A DNA stretch of 61,937 bases from Prevotella sp. (GTDB taxonomy: Bacteria > Bacteroidota > Bacteroidia > Bacteroidales > Bacteroidaceae): assembly GCA_017470055.1 (NCBI GenBank), contig JAFUFD010000006.1, positions 1-61,937 of the forward strand, in the 5' to 3' direction. A model generated the notes under the pieces. The model worked only from the letters and a program-made list of their open reading frames with translations, searched no databases and was not told the DNA's origin. The translations under genes were made by a program, and so were the position numbers. Positions 8,166 through 17,214 of this stretch are shown here, piece after piece; positions within the stretch are counted from its first letter, which is position 1, and the number at the start of each line of letters is the position of its first letter.

Positions 8166-10105
8166 ATTAACGTACCATATTCTGAACTATAACGAAGCAT
8201 CTGTTGCGCATACTTCTCGGTATAGTCTAACTGGATATCGGTGATCTCTCCTTTCTCATTCTTCACAGGAGTCATCCTTGGGTTAATAAAACCTTTATAA
8301 GGCGCAAGGTCCAGCCGCTGATAGCGCTCCAGTATTTCTTGATGTATGACAGGATCAACCTTGACCGCATAACGCTCTACCATCTGTCTGGCAGCCTCAT
8401 AGTCGCCCTCACTCTTGATTCTCTGTATTTCCGCTAACAGCGTGGCTATCATTTGACGCAACACCGCATAGTCTTTGATCTCCAGATAGGTCTTCCCCTC
8501 TCGCTGAATCAAAGAGAGCGTATCTCCATGTTCCATACACCACCGTGCTATCAAGGCACGATTGCGCATATGCGCTTCCTCTATCTGATGTCCTGGCTGG
8601 ATGCGTATCAACTGCGTCAGCAAGCCATTCATCATATAACTATAATACTGGGACTTGTAGGCTTCCATGTCCGGGAGCAAACCTAACTCCACCATTTTAG
8701 GGTCTGCGATATAGTAGAGTCCAAACAGATCCGCCCTCGCCTCCTCAATGGTGTTGCCGTATGCTTTCAAGGCATCCAGATCCGTGCCTGATAAAAGTTG
8801 TCCGCTACCATGTCCGAGACACTCGTGCAAATCAGTATGAAGGTCATCGCAAAGGTCTCCATACCTCTCTATCATCGCCAAAGTCTGGTCGTCAATCACA
8901 AACTCCTCTTTAAAGCCATTGCCATGGGCGGCTTTATTATATGCGTCAGTGATGTTGCTAATCGTGACACTCTTGCTGCCATACTCGGCTCTGATCCAGT
9001 CGGCATTGGGAAGATTAATACCAATGGCTGTAGAGGGATACTCATCACCTCCCAACATTGCCGCACAGATGGCATTGGCGCTCACGCCCTTGACTTCCTT
9101 TTTTCGGAATCGGGAGTCCACAGGAGAGTGGTCTTCAAACCATTGGGCATTATTACTTATTGTCTGGGTGCGCTTGGTCGCCTCCAGATCCTTATATTCC
9201 ACAATTCCCTCCCAAGAACCTTTCAGACCTAGCGGGTCACCATATACCTCGATAAAACCATTTACAAAATCCACCCTGCCATCATGCTCACTTACCCATT
9301 CTTTACAATAGGTGTTGAAACTCTGCAGGTCGCCAGTCTTGTAATAGTCAACCAAATGACTGATAATATCTGTCTGTTTCGGATTCTCCGCATATTCTTT
9401 TGCTTGTTCCAGCCAATAGACAATCTTTTCTATCGCTTTTGAATAGCGTCCACCTACACACCAAATGTCTTCACAAACCTTTCCATCCCGCTTGATCAGT
9501 GTTGAGTTAAGTCCGAAAGAGGGAGGCTCATCCCCCTCATAGGCTTCCTTTTGGCTTTGATAATAGTTCTCTGCCTCTTCTTGCGTGACATCTTGATAGA
9601 AATTGCAAGCAGAGGTCTTGACGAGATCCTCCCCATCAGCCTTATTGACTCGCTTGGGATATAGGCTGGGGTCAAAGATAACAGGAAACAGATCAGCACA
9701 AAAGGCATCTAACGTCTCTCCATCAGATAAGGGGAGACACTCCTTGGGGACTTGTTGCAACATTTTGCGAAGATAATCCTCACTAAATCCTGGCTGGAAC
9801 TTCTCCGAGCCATAATGGTGATAGATACCATTAGAGAACCAGATACGTTTCAAATAGATTTCCAAAGCCTTGAAATCATCTGTGTCGTGTTGTATCTGTG
9901 AAGCCGTATAGATAGCCTCCAGCATCTTGCGGATGCGGAGATTATACTTGCCAAACTGGTCAAAAGTGATGTCACGACCATAGAGAGTCGCCTTTGACAA
10001 CGCATATATATATCGTTTTTGACGCAAAGTTAACTGCTCAAAACCAACAAGTTGGTATCTGAGCAGTTGAAGGTCTGCAAAACGTTCGTCAGAATAACTA
10101 ACCAT
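8162..10105 (-). CDS. Dipeptidyl peptidase III (M49 zinc metallopeptidase)
   Basis: Releases dipeptides from peptide N-termini. The zinc motif HECLGH (M49 HExxxGH type) sits near residue 425, and the second ligand block EEARAD near 451. Length 647 is close to that of other bacterial M49 enzymes. There is no signal peptide, so a cytoplasmic location is expected. It starts 11 bp after the stop of the AraC-like regulator gene and overlaps the AlkD-like gene by 4 bp. Confidence 0.93.
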   Translation of the reverse strand: MVSYSDERFADLQLLRYQLVGFEQLTLRQKRYIYALSKATLYGRDITFDQFGKYNLRIRKMLEAIYTASQIQHDTDDFKALEIYLKRIWFSNGIYHHYGSEKFQPGFSEDYLRKMLQQVPKECLPLSDGETLDAFCADLFPVIFDPSLYPKRVNKADGEDLVKTSACNFYQDVTQEEAENYYQSQKEAYEGDEPPSFGLNSTLIKRDGKVCEDIWCVGGRYSKAIEKIVYWLEQAKEYAENPKQTDIISHLVDYYKTGDLQSFNTYCKEWVSEHDGRVDFVNGFIEVYGDPLGLKGSWEGIVEYKDLEATKRTQTISNNAQWFEDHSPVDSRFRKKEVKGVSANAICAAMLGGDEYPSTAIGINLPNADWIRAEYGSKSVTISNITDAYNKAAHGNGFKEEFVIDDQTLAMIERYGDLCDDLHTDLHECLGHGSGQLLSGTDLDALKAYGNTIEEARADLFGLYYIADPKMVELGLLPDMEAYKSQYYSYMMNGLLTQLIRIQPGHQIEEAHMRNRALIARWCMEHGDTLSLIQREGKTYLEIKDYAVLRQMIATLLAEIQRIKSEGDYEAARQMVERYAVKVDPVIHQEILERYQRLDLAPYKGFINPRMTPVKNEKGEITDIQLDYTEKYAQQMLRYSSEYGTLI

Positions 10106-10115
10106 TTTTGATGCT

Positions 10116-10571
10116 CTACTTGTCCTTTTTCCTCTTTTGAACTTTCTGAGATGGATGCTTCTCGTAATGCTGCATACGATACTCCCGAGGAGTCATATTC
10201 ATGAATTTGTAGAATGAGGCATAGAATGACTGGCGGTTAGCAAAGCCTACCATGTCACTCACCTCCTCCATCGTCAAATCCTGATAACGCTTATCCACCA
10301 TAAGAGTCATCGCCTCCTCGATGCGGAATTTGTTGACAAAGGATGTGTAGTTCATGTGGAACTGCACACTTACAACAGCCGAGATATAACGGGTGTTGGT
10401 CCCCAAATCATCCGCAAGTCTTTTTGCAGAGTAATCCTTGTCCTTGTATTTTTTCTTCATTACAATGACATCAAGGATTCTTTCTTTTAAATCATCCATC
10501 AACTGAGGATTAACCAACGTTCTATACGCGGCTTCCTTTACTTTTTTCTCAGTAATATTATACTTGGCCAT
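10116..10571 (-). CDS. Short AraC-type helix-turn-helix regulator
   Basis: A 151-residue protein from the ATG at 10569-10571. It contains only the double helix-turn-helix of the AraC family: YSAKRLADDLGTNTRYISAVV for the first, and EEVSDMVGFANRQSFYASFYKFMNMTPREYR for the second, with the signature G-F-x-x-x-S-F-x-x-x-F-K. No ligand-binding domain is present, and the end is lysine-rich. It may be a constitutive DNA-binding protein or act with a partner. First gene of an operon with dipeptidyl peptidase III and AlkD-like genes. Confidence 0.85.
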   Translation of the reverse strand: MAKYNITEKKVKEAAYRTLVNPQLMDDLKERILDVIVMKKKYKDKDYSAKRLADDLGTNTRYISAVVSVQFHMNYTSFVNKFRIEEAMTLMVDKRYQDLTMEEVSDMVGFANRQSFYASFYKFMNMTPREYRMQHYEKHPSQKVQKRKKDK

Positions 10572-10601
10572 AGTCAAGGTTGAATGATATATTAATACAT
10601 T

Positions 10602-10610
10602 GCAAATATA
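10602..10610 (-). promoter_or_regulatory. Promoter -7 box of the AraC-like/DPP III operon
   Basis: The minus strand reads TATATTTGC. The expected leader to the ATG at 10571 is about 26 nt. Confidence 0.65.
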
Positions 10611-10664
10611 GTGAAAAAAAATTAGATTTCACCATATTTTCAACATTTATTTAGAAAAAAAGAA

Positions 10665-10672
10665 TAACTTTG
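10665..10672 (+). promoter_or_regulatory. Promoter -7 box of recQ
   Basis: TAACTTTG with a predicted start near 10678. This places the upstream non-ATG start candidate at 10670 before the transcript begins, and supports the ATG at 10700. Confidence 0.7.
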
Positions 10673-10699
10673 TCGATAATTTTAGGAATTTTCAGTAAA

Positions 10700-12520
10700 A
10701 TGGACACAAAAACTCTTTTAAAAAACTATTACGGCTATGACTCTTTTAGAGCCCATCAAGAAGAGATTATCAACACTATTCTTCATCATCAAGACTGTCT
10801 GGTATTAATGCCTACTGGAGGAGGGAAAAGTATTTGCTATCAAATTCCTGCCATCGCCATGCAAGGTACTGCGGTTATTATCTCGCCATTGATTAGTTTA
10901 ATGAAAGATCAGGTAGAGAGCCTGAGGGCAAACGGCATTGAGGCGGCAGCCCTCAATAGCGGCAATGATTTCAGTACTGACACCATCGTTCGAAGAAAAT
11001 GCATTGACGGTAGTCTGAAATTGCTTTACATATCCCCAGAGAAGTTGCTTTCTGAGATTCCGTTTTTGTTAAAACAAATGACAATCTCCCTATTCGCAAT
11101 AGACGAGGCTCATTGCATCAGCCAATGGGGGCATGACTTCCGTCCAGAATATACACAATTAGATATCCTCCATCAAGAGTTTCCTGACATTCCCATCATG
11201 GCACTAACTGCCACTGCGGACAAGATCACCCGTCAGGACATTATTAAACAACTCCAACTGAAAAATCCTCAGGTGTTCATCTCAAGTTTCGACCGTCCGA
11301 ATCTGAGTCTAACCGTAAAAAGAGGATATGCGACCAAAGAGAAGGATAATTACATTTTACAATTCATCAAGGCACGTCCCACAGAAAGCGGCATTATCTA
11401 TTGTCTCAGTAGGAAAACTACAGAAAAAGTTTCCAAGTTCTTGAACAGTAAAGGAATATCCTCTTCTGTATATCATGCTGGATTGACGCAAAAAGAAAGA
11501 GACAAAGCACAAATAGATTTTCAGAAAGATGATGTCCAAGTAATCTGTGCTACTATTGCTTTTGGAATGGGTATTGACAAAGGCAATGTACGATGGGTCA
11601 TACACTATAACATGCCAAAAAGTATCGAAAATTTCTATCAAGAGATAGGTCGCGCCGGTCGTGACGGAGCCCCTGCCGATACGGTTCTCTTTTACTCGCT
11701 TGCCGATGTCGTCCAACTATCACAATTTGCAAAGGAGAGCGGACAAAAGGATATTAATCTCGACAAATTGAAACAAATGCAAAACTATGCGGAATCCAAT
11801 ATCTGTCGTCGCCGTATATTGTTAAATTATTTCGGAGAGCAAAGAGATTACGACTGTGACAATTGTGATGTATGCATGAATCCTCCCCAACGTTTCGATG
11901 GCACCACGTATATTCAGATGGCGTTAAGTGCCATAAAGCGTACAGAAGAGTCTGTTCGAACTTCCACTATTATCGAGATTTTGAAAGGAATTGCTTCGCC
12001 TACTGTCAAACGAAAAGGTTACGAAAACATAAAGACTTTTGGAGTCGGAAAGAATCTCTCCACCAACGACTGGCAAGATTATCTGCTACAGATGCTGCAA
12101 ATGGGCTTTATAGAAATATCCTATGACCAAGGCAATATTGTAAAGATCACAAAAAGTGGCGATGACGTGCTTTATGGTCGCAAACAGGCCGAGTTATGTG
12201 TGGTTGACCACGCTCCAAAAGAAGTCGTCAAGTCCAAGAGACTACATTTGGAGATACCCACTATTACCATACCAGGACTACCTGAGACAACTGGTATTGA
12301 AGATAAGAAACTTTTCGATGCGCTACGGAGTCTTCGTCGTCAATGTGCGGAAGAAGAGGGTTTCCCTTCTTATATTATTTTCAGCGACAAAGTGCTACAC
12401 TCTCTTGCCACTATCAAACCAGTATCCTTGGATGCTTTTGGATTCATACAAGGGATTGGAGAGCATAAGAAAAAGAAGTATGGCAGACGCTTTGTAGATC
12501 TTATACAGAAATTCGTCTAA
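10700..12520 (+). CDS. recQ: ATP-dependent DNA helicase RecQ
   Basis: A 3'-5' helicase for recombination and fork repair. From MDTKTLL the protein has 606 residues. Walker A is MPTGGGKS near 36-43, the DEAH box of AIDEAHCISQWGHDF near 134, and helicase motifs V-VI at FGMGIDKGNVRWVIHYN and YQEIGRAGRDG. The RecQ zinc cysteines lie around 365-393 (ending CDNCDVC), a winged helix follows, and an HRDC domain closes the protein (about 537-606). The start was chosen by the promoter position. Confidence 0.95.
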   Translation: MDTKTLLKNYYGYDSFRAHQEEIINTILHHQDCLVLMPTGGGKSICYQIPAIAMQGTAVIISPLISLMKDQVESLRANGIEAAALNSGNDFSTDTIVRRKCIDGSLKLLYISPEKLLSEIPFLLKQMTISLFAIDEAHCISQWGHDFRPEYTQLDILHQEFPDIPIMALTATADKITRQDIIKQLQLKNPQVFISSFDRPNLSLTVKRGYATKEKDNYILQFIKARPTESGIIYCLSRKTTEKVSKFLNSKGISSSVYHAGLTQKERDKAQIDFQKDDVQVICATIAFGMGIDKGNVRWVIHYNMPKSIENFYQEIGRAGRDGAPADTVLFYSLADVVQLSQFAKESGQKDINLDKLKQMQNYAESNICRRRILLNYFGEQRDYDCDNCDVCMNPPQRFDGTTYIQMALSAIKRTEESVRTSTIIEILKGIASPTVKRKGYENIKTFGVGKNLSTNDWQDYLLQMLQMGFIEISYDQGNIVKITKSGDDVLYGRKQAELCVVDHAPKEVVKSKRLHLEIPTITIPGLPETTGIEDKKLFDALRSLRRQCAEEEGFPSYIIFSDKVLHSLATIKPVSLDAFGFIQGIGEHKKKKYGRRFVDLIQKFV

Positions 12521-13842
12521 GGACGTAAACTCTGCAGTTTAATATCACGGAGAGCGTGGAGGTAGTTTAATCGTTGCTCCATCGCCATTCCCCACTCCTC
12601 GGAGAAAAGTTCGCTCACATCTAGGTCAATCTTCCATTGTCCCCGTGACTCCATACGGTCCAACATAGTACCAAGGGTCAGGTTATTAATGTCCTCCGCA
12701 GGCATAAAATGAGAGGTCTCCCCTTTCTCGTCATTAGTAATCTCAATGAGCAACTTGGCATCTATCAACTCATATAGCAGGTCATTGACTATACGGATGG
12801 GGATATTTGTCTCTGCCCGTAACTCTACCGCCGTATAAGGCTTTCCACCGTCAGCGAAACGATGACAGATCCGACTCATCAGCAGGGCACATAACATCGT
12901 ACGGTAGCGATAACTGATCTCTCCTGTCTCAGCATCATAATCATAATAGTCCAGATACTGATTCGTGTAACAAAGTTCCGCACCAAACAGACAGATCGTC
13001 CAGGATATTTGTACCCATAGCATAAACAAAGGAAGAGCGGCAAAAGAGCCGTAGATAGCATTATATCCTGAGAGAAACAACTGCGAATGAATATAGAATA
13101 TTTGCAAGCCCTGCATGGCGATACCTGCAAGGATGCCAGGTATAACGGCATTGACAGGTTTTACATGGGTATTCGGCATGAATATATAGAGAGCGATAAA
13201 CATCGCAGACATCAGCACATAGGGAATCAAATCTATCAAAAAACGAATAGCAGGACCTAACATCAGGAAATCAGGCATTGAGTCGGCTATAGTCGCCATG
13301 AAGATGGAGATACCTGATGTCACCACAATGATAATAGGGAAACAGAAGAACATCGCCAGATAGTCGGTGAATGTACGGAAAATACTACGAGGTTTTTTCA
13401 CCTGCCAAATCTCGTTAAATGCGTCCTCTACATTGCTGACTAGCATTAATACCGTATAAAGCATAAACAACAAGCCGATTCCCAGGAAAATACCACTTTT
13501 CGTATGTACCAGATAACTGTTGACAAAGCCTATAATGACTTCTGCCACCTGAGGCTGTGACTGGAAAGCGTCACGAAACCAGATCTCGATGTATTTGTTA
13601 TAGCCGAAGCCACGGGCTATGGCAAACACGACAGCAAGTATCGGCACGATAGCGAGAAGCGTGCTATAAGTCAGTGCCGCAGCCTTTGTCAACACACGTT
13701 TGGCAGTAAAGAAGCGGATGGCTAACACTAATTTCTTTAAAATCTCCAACATAAGGAATCTAACAGGTGAAACATCACTTGCTGTAATCCTCCACATGTC
13801 AGTCTCGAAAAACTGGATAATCTGGTCTATCTTTTTTCCCAT
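12517..13842 (-). CDS. yihY: YihY/BrkB-family inner-membrane protein
   Basis: A 441-residue membrane protein from MGKKIDQIIQFF. At least six hydrophobic segments are visible (for example LLAIVPILAVVFAIA, LGIGLLFMLYTVLML, FFCFPIIIVVTSGIS, PLFMLWVQISWTICLF), with the family's TKAAALTYSTLLAIVP signature near 60-75. A cytoplasmic winged-helix-like C-terminal region follows from about 340. Homologues were once mis-called ribonuclease BN; the function is not settled. The frame is open for 27 more codons upstream, but these overlap rnpB and are not coding. The convergent recQ end overlaps its end by 4 bp. Confidence 0.9.
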   Translation of the reverse strand: MGKKIDQIIQFFETDMWRITASDVSPVRFLMLEILKKLVLAIRFFTAKRVLTKAAALTYSTLLAIVPILAVVFAIARGFGYNKYIEIWFRDAFQSQPQVAEVIIGFVNSYLVHTKSGIFLGIGLLFMLYTVLMLVSNVEDAFNEIWQVKKPRSIFRTFTDYLAMFFCFPIIIVVTSGISIFMATIADSMPDFLMLGPAIRFLIDLIPYVLMSAMFIALYIFMPNTHVKPVNAVIPGILAGIAMQGLQIFYIHSQLFLSGYNAIYGSFAALPLFMLWVQISWTICLFGAELCYTNQYLDYYDYDAETGEISYRYRTMLCALLMSRICHRFADGGKPYTAVELRAETNIPIRIVNDLLYELIDAKLLIEITNDEKGETSHFMPAEDINNLTLGTMLDRMESRGQWKIDLDVSELFSEEWGMAMEQRLNYLHALRDIKLQSLRP

Positions 13843-13866
13843 CGCTGTGGTCGTTAATGATAAAAG

Positions 13867-14256
13867 AAAGCACTGTCTCTGTAAGCCGGGTTCTGTTCTC
13901 CCCTTGCGAGGAGCACCTGTCATTTATCTAGTCCGTAGGTCACCCTACGACTCAAGCATTCCACCCTCCATCGTATTACTCGGACGGGCAACCCTCAGAC
14001 GATGGTTTACATGAACTTGCAGCCCCCAGATGGAACAGCCCGTTGATCACCCAACGGCTGGTGGTCTCTTACACCACCTTCTCACCCTTACCTCATTCGA
14101 GGCGGTTATTTTCTTCTTCCGACACCAACTGTCACCAACTGCTTCCACTTTCAGAAGTGGGGCGCCCTTTGCTGCCCGGACTTTCCTCTCGTGCCCTTCC
14201 CTCCATCAAAAAGGCAGAGGTGGTTGACACCAGCGACAGGTCGAGACACTGCTTTC
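13867..14256 (-). ncRNA. rnpB: RNase P RNA, bacterial class A
   Basis: The catalytic RNA that matures tRNA 5' ends. On the minus strand the hallmark 5' block GAGGAAAGTCCGGGC lies at about 14184-14198 and the 3' block ACAGAACCCGGCTTACAG at about 13881-13898. The ends pair in a long P1 stem (GAAAGCA-G-TGTCTC with GAGACA-G-TGCTTTC), which sets the limits at 14256 and 13867, about 390 nt. A TATCTTTGC box at 14261-14269 lies 6 nt before the 5' end. A T-rich tail after P1 may act as terminator. The yihY ATG begins only 25 nt downstream. Confidence 0.96.
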
Positions 14257-14260
14257 GACT

Positions 14261-14269
14261 GCAAAGATA
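14261..14269 (-). promoter_or_regulatory. Promoter -7 box of rnpB
   Basis: The minus strand reads TATCTTTGC. Because the RNA 5' end is fixed by the P1 stem at 14256, this promoter calibrates the box-to-start distance in the window: 6 nt from the G of TTTG. Confidence 0.85.
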
Positions 14270-14311
14270 CAAATAAGTGAGAATAGAAAAAAATATTTCG
14301 GAAAAAATAAT

Positions 14312-14319
14312 TACCTTTG
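14312..14319 (+). promoter_or_regulatory. Promoter -7 box of the phosphatase-greA unit
   Basis: TACCTTTG, predicted start near 14325, about 22 nt before the ATG at 14347. It is divergent from the rnpB promoter. Confidence 0.7.
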
Positions 14320-14346
14320 CACCGACAAAAGCATATAATATAGCAC

Positions 14347-14844
14347 ATGAAGCAACGTATTCTGTTTATCTGTTTAGGCAATATCTGCCGCTCACCAGCG
14401 GCAGAGGGAATCTTCCAGCAACTGGTGGATGACCGTGGACTGTCCGATGATTTCCACATCGACTCTGCAGCCATCGGTCCTTGGCATATTGGAGACTTAC
14501 CTGATAAACGAATGCGAGAATGTGGGAAACGCCATGGTTATCTTTTTAATAGCAGGGCGCGTCAATTCTCATCTGATGACTTTCGGCATTTTGACCTTAT
14601 TATTGGGATGGATCAGGACAATCTACGTGCAATCCGTTCCAAAGCAAAGTCAGAAGAAGACGGGAAGAAAATCCGTCTGATGGCAGATTTCCTTCGCCAC
14701 CATCCTCATCATGCGACAATCCCCGATCCGTACTACGGCGTGGATAAAGACTTTGAACTGGTCATTGAACTTCTGGAGGATGCATGTATGGGGCTATTAG
14801 ATGTATTGCTTCACTTGCATAAACCAAAACCACAAGAAGAATAG
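14347..14844 (+). CDS. Low-molecular-weight protein-tyrosine phosphatase
   Basis: A 165-residue cytoplasmic phosphatase. The P-loop C-x5-R-S is CLGNICRS at 9-16 (Cys9, Arg15), and the general-acid block PDPYYG lies near 126-131. Such enzymes dephosphorylate tyrosine kinases or small phosphorylated substrates; the substrate is unknown. greA follows after 2 bp, so the genes are cotranscribed. Confidence 0.9.
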   Translation: MKQRILFICLGNICRSPAAEGIFQQLVDDRGLSDDFHIDSAAIGPWHIGDLPDKRMRECGKRHGYLFNSRARQFSSDDFRHFDLIIGMDQDNLRAIRSKAKSEEDGKKIRLMADFLRHHPHHATIPDPYYGVDKDFELVIELLEDACMGLLDVLLHLHKPKPQEE

Positions 14845-14846
14845 AT

Positions 14847-15311
14847 ATGGAATATATGTCTCAAGAAGGCTACGACAAATTGTTGGCTGAACTCCATCAA
14901 TTGGAGAGTGTGGAATTGCCTCAAGTAAGAGAGGCTATCGCAGAGGCTCGTGACAAAGGGGATCTCAGCGAGAACTTCGAATATCATGCAGCAAAACGAG
15001 AACAATCGCGACTGCTGAGTAGAATACGTTTCAAGCAGAAAGTACTAGCAGGGGCAAGGGTTCTTGACATGTCAAGGCTCAATACAGATAGTGTGCAATT
15101 ACTCTGTAAGGTAGAAATGACAAACTTGGCTAACAACAATAAAATGACCTATACGATTGTCAGTCCTCACGAAGCAAATCTCCGTGAGGGTAAAATATCA
15201 GTAAAGTCACCCATAGCACAAGCCCTGATGAACAAAAAGGTTGGTGACATGATAGAGGTTCATGTTCCCGCAGGAACCATCAAACTTCGTATAGAGAATA
15301 TCAACTTATAA
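14847..15311 (+). CDS. greA: Transcription elongation factor GreA
   Basis: Rescues backtracked RNA polymerase by stimulating transcript cleavage. The 154-residue protein has the N-terminal coiled coil with the conserved tip ARDKGDLSENFEYHAAK at about 32-48 (acidic D and E), and a C-terminal FKBP-like domain with SPIAQALMNKKVGD and VPAGT. It follows the phosphatase gene by 2 bp and its 3' end overlaps the convergent WYL gene by 6 bp. Confidence 0.95.
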   Translation: MEYMSQEGYDKLLAELHQLESVELPQVREAIAEARDKGDLSENFEYHAAKREQSRLLSRIRFKQKVLAGARVLDMSRLNTDSVQLLCKVEMTNLANNNKMTYTIVSPHEANLREGKISVKSPIAQALMNKKVGDMIEVHVPAGTIKLRIENINL

Positions 15312-16205
15312 ATAGAGTTGAGCAGCCTCTTGCAGGGCATCTTTGATTTTGCCAACCAAAGATTGGGGAGATAGGACTTTCAAGCGATTGCCCCGAGAAA
15401 GGATTTGCCCTTGAAGATCAAGGGTCGGATGGAGAAATAACTCAAAGTCTGTATAGTCATTCCCCATGGCAACCTCCCGTTGGCTGTGATGAAGAGGCAA
15501 GTCTTTTAAGTAGTTCCGCTCTGTACCATAAGCACGAATGATGATTCGCTCTGGGGCGGCATCACCACGCACGACACCATAGCATTCACTAAAGTATTGG
15601 TCTGCGTTGAAGTCTGCATCCAAAGTAAAAGCCTCGTCAGTAACAGAGAGTTGCTTGATGCGGTCGAGCGAGAAAACACTGAAAAACCCCGTATTGAAGC
15701 GAGCCAACAAATACCAACGACGGCGATATAGTTTGATACAATAGGGTGCCACGACATATACTTTACACTCCGCCGCACTATACTTTTGATAGGTAATTTC
15801 CAATAAACGACTTTTCTTCATAGAGGTGATAATCTGTTCCATCCGCTCATCAGCCGACGGGATGGACTCCAGCAAAATACGACTCTGAAGACCAAGGCTC
15901 TCACTAATCAGGTTATTGACAGACAGCGTGGACAGCATCCATTTTTGGACGCTATCCTCACGCAAGGCATCTTCATTGCCAATATAATATTGATAACCAT
16001 TCTTGCGGTCACAATCAATGTAAATACCAAAAATATCCTCGATGGCATCTTTATGACGATTGAAAGTACTACGAGCAAATTCCACCCCTCCGCTCATTTC
16101 CGTTTGTATCCATCGACAGTTAATCTCACGAAGCGTGATCTTACGAGTCTGGTATATGGTATTCACCAACCAAATATATTCCTTAAATAGTGCAGGTGTC
16201 GTCAT
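15306..16205 (-). CDS. WYL-domain transcriptional regulator
   Basis: A 299-residue regulator. The N-terminal helix-turn-helix-like region has the Bacteroidetes pattern YIWLVNTIYQTRKITLREIN and a RSTFNRHKDAIEDIFGI block (about 45-62). The central WYL domain carries YCIKLYRRRWYLLARF near 150-166, and a C-terminal WCX-like part follows. WYL proteins sense nucleic-acid-derived ligands in several defence and repair systems, but nothing in this neighbourhood is a defence locus, so the target is unknown. A promoter box lies at 16228-16236. Confidence 0.87.
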   Translation of the reverse strand: MTTPALFKEYIWLVNTIYQTRKITLREINCRWIQTEMSGGVEFARSTFNRHKDAIEDIFGIYIDCDRKNGYQYYIGNEDALREDSVQKWMLSTLSVNNLISESLGLQSRILLESIPSADERMEQIITSMKKSRLLEITYQKYSAAECKVYVVAPYCIKLYRRRWYLLARFNTGFFSVFSLDRIKQLSVTDEAFTLDADFNADQYFSECYGVVRGDAAPERIIIRAYGTERNYLKDLPLHHSQREVAMGNDYTDFELFLHPTLDLQGQILSRGNRLKVLSPQSLVGKIKDALQEAAQLYL

Positions 16206-16227
16206 GTCTTCATTGCTTTAATTGTCC

Positions 16228-16236
16228 GCAAAGATA
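16228..16236 (-). promoter_or_regulatory. Promoter -7 box of the WYL regulator
   Basis: The minus strand reads TATCTTTGC, with a predicted leader of about 18 nt to the ATG at 16205. Confidence 0.65.
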
Positions 16237-16280
16237 CTAATAATTTTGATGAAAGCACCTTTTCCACTTCATTTTTTGTC

Positions 16281-16318
16281 ATTACCTTTGGTAATGTGAG
16301 AATTATTATGTAATTTTG
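16281..16318 (+). promoter_or_regulatory. purU-his operon promoter with embedded palindrome
   Basis: The -7 box TAATTTTG is at 16311-16318, and a -33 TTTG lies at 16287-16290 with a 20-nt spacer. The -33 box sits at the centre of a perfect palindrome ATTACC-TTT-GGTAAT (16281-16295), a possible operator. The leader to the ATG at 16346 is about 22 nt. Confidence 0.55.
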
Positions 16319-16345
16319 CACGTCAAAAGAATTACATAGGAAGAA

Positions 16346-17212
16346 ATGAAGAAATCAACAGCAATATTACTTCTACACTGTCCTGACCAACAGGGCATTA
16401 TCTCAGAAGTGACTCGTTTTATCACAGACAATCAAGGTAACATTGTCTATCTTGACCAATACGTAGACAAGCAAGACGGTATGTTCTTTATGCGTATCGA
16501 ATGGGAACTGGAAGGTTTCCTGATTCCTCGTGAGAAGATACAAGAGTACATCAATACCCTATATGCACAACGCTACCAGATGACTTGTAACCTCTATTTC
16601 AGTGACAAGCGTCCCCGTATGGCTATCTTCGTATCGAAAATGAGCCACTGCCTCTACGACTTACTGGCTCGCTGGAAGGCAGGTGAATGGGATGTGGACA
16701 TCCCCTGTATCGTAAGCAACCACGAGGATTTGCGATATGTTGCCGAGCAGTTTGGTATCCCCTATTACGTATGGAGTATCAAAAAGGACCATTCGAACAA
16801 AGAGGAGGTAGAGGCTGCCGAGATGGAGTTGTTGAAGAAAGAGCAGGTCACATTTATTGTCTTGGCTCGTTACATGCAGATTATCTCTGACGACATGATT
16901 GCCTCTTATCCCAATCATATCATTAATATCCACCACTCCTTCCTTCCTGCCTTTGTGGGGGCAAAACCTTACCATCAGGCATGGGAACGCGGTGTGAAGA
17001 TTATCGGAGCCACTAGTCATTATGTGACAGCAGAATTGGATGCGGGTCCTATCATTGAACAGGATGTGACACGCATCACCCACAAAGACACCCCAGAGAG
17101 TCTGGTACTGAAAGGTAAGGATTTGGAGAAGATTGTACTTTCACATGCTGTGTCGAAGCATATCCAACGTAAGATTCTTACTTATAAAAACAAGACCATT
17201 ATCTTTAGTTGA
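16346..17212 (+). CDS. purU: Formyltetrahydrofolate deformylase
   Basis: Hydrolyses 10-formyl-THF to THF and formate, supplying formate to PurT and balancing one-carbon pools. The 288-residue protein has an N-terminal ACT domain (LHCPDQQGIISEVTRFI) and a formyltransferase-like catalytic half with NHHS-type motif INIHHSFLPAFVGAKPYHQA near 193-212 and the catalytic Asp region ELDAGPIIEQDV. It leads the hisH-hisA-hisF-hisIE run. The hisH ATG begins 2 bp after its stop. The coupling is sensible because HisF/HisH release AICAR, which needs formylation to return to IMP. Confidence 0.95.
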   Translation: MKKSTAILLLHCPDQQGIISEVTRFITDNQGNIVYLDQYVDKQDGMFFMRIEWELEGFLIPREKIQEYINTLYAQRYQMTCNLYFSDKRPRMAIFVSKMSHCLYDLLARWKAGEWDVDIPCIVSNHEDLRYVAEQFGIPYYVWSIKKDHSNKEEVEAAEMELLKKEQVTFIVLARYMQIISDDMIASYPNHIINIHHSFLPAFVGAKPYHQAWERGVKIIGATSHYVTAELDAGPIIEQDVTRITHKDTPESLVLKGKDLEKIVLSHAVSKHIQRKILTYKNKTIIFS

Positions 17213-17214
17213 AC

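Noticed and set aside
10665-10699. RecQ start at the non-ATG codon at 10670
   Set aside because: It lies within the promoter box, before the predicted transcript start.
13843-13923. Longer N-terminus for the YihY protein
   Set aside because: The extra 27 codons overlap the 3' part of the RNase P RNA, and the conserved protein start is at MGKKIDQ.
16319-16345. Histidine attenuator ahead of the his genes
   Set aside because: No leader peptide with repeated His codons and no alternative hairpins are present in the short leader.
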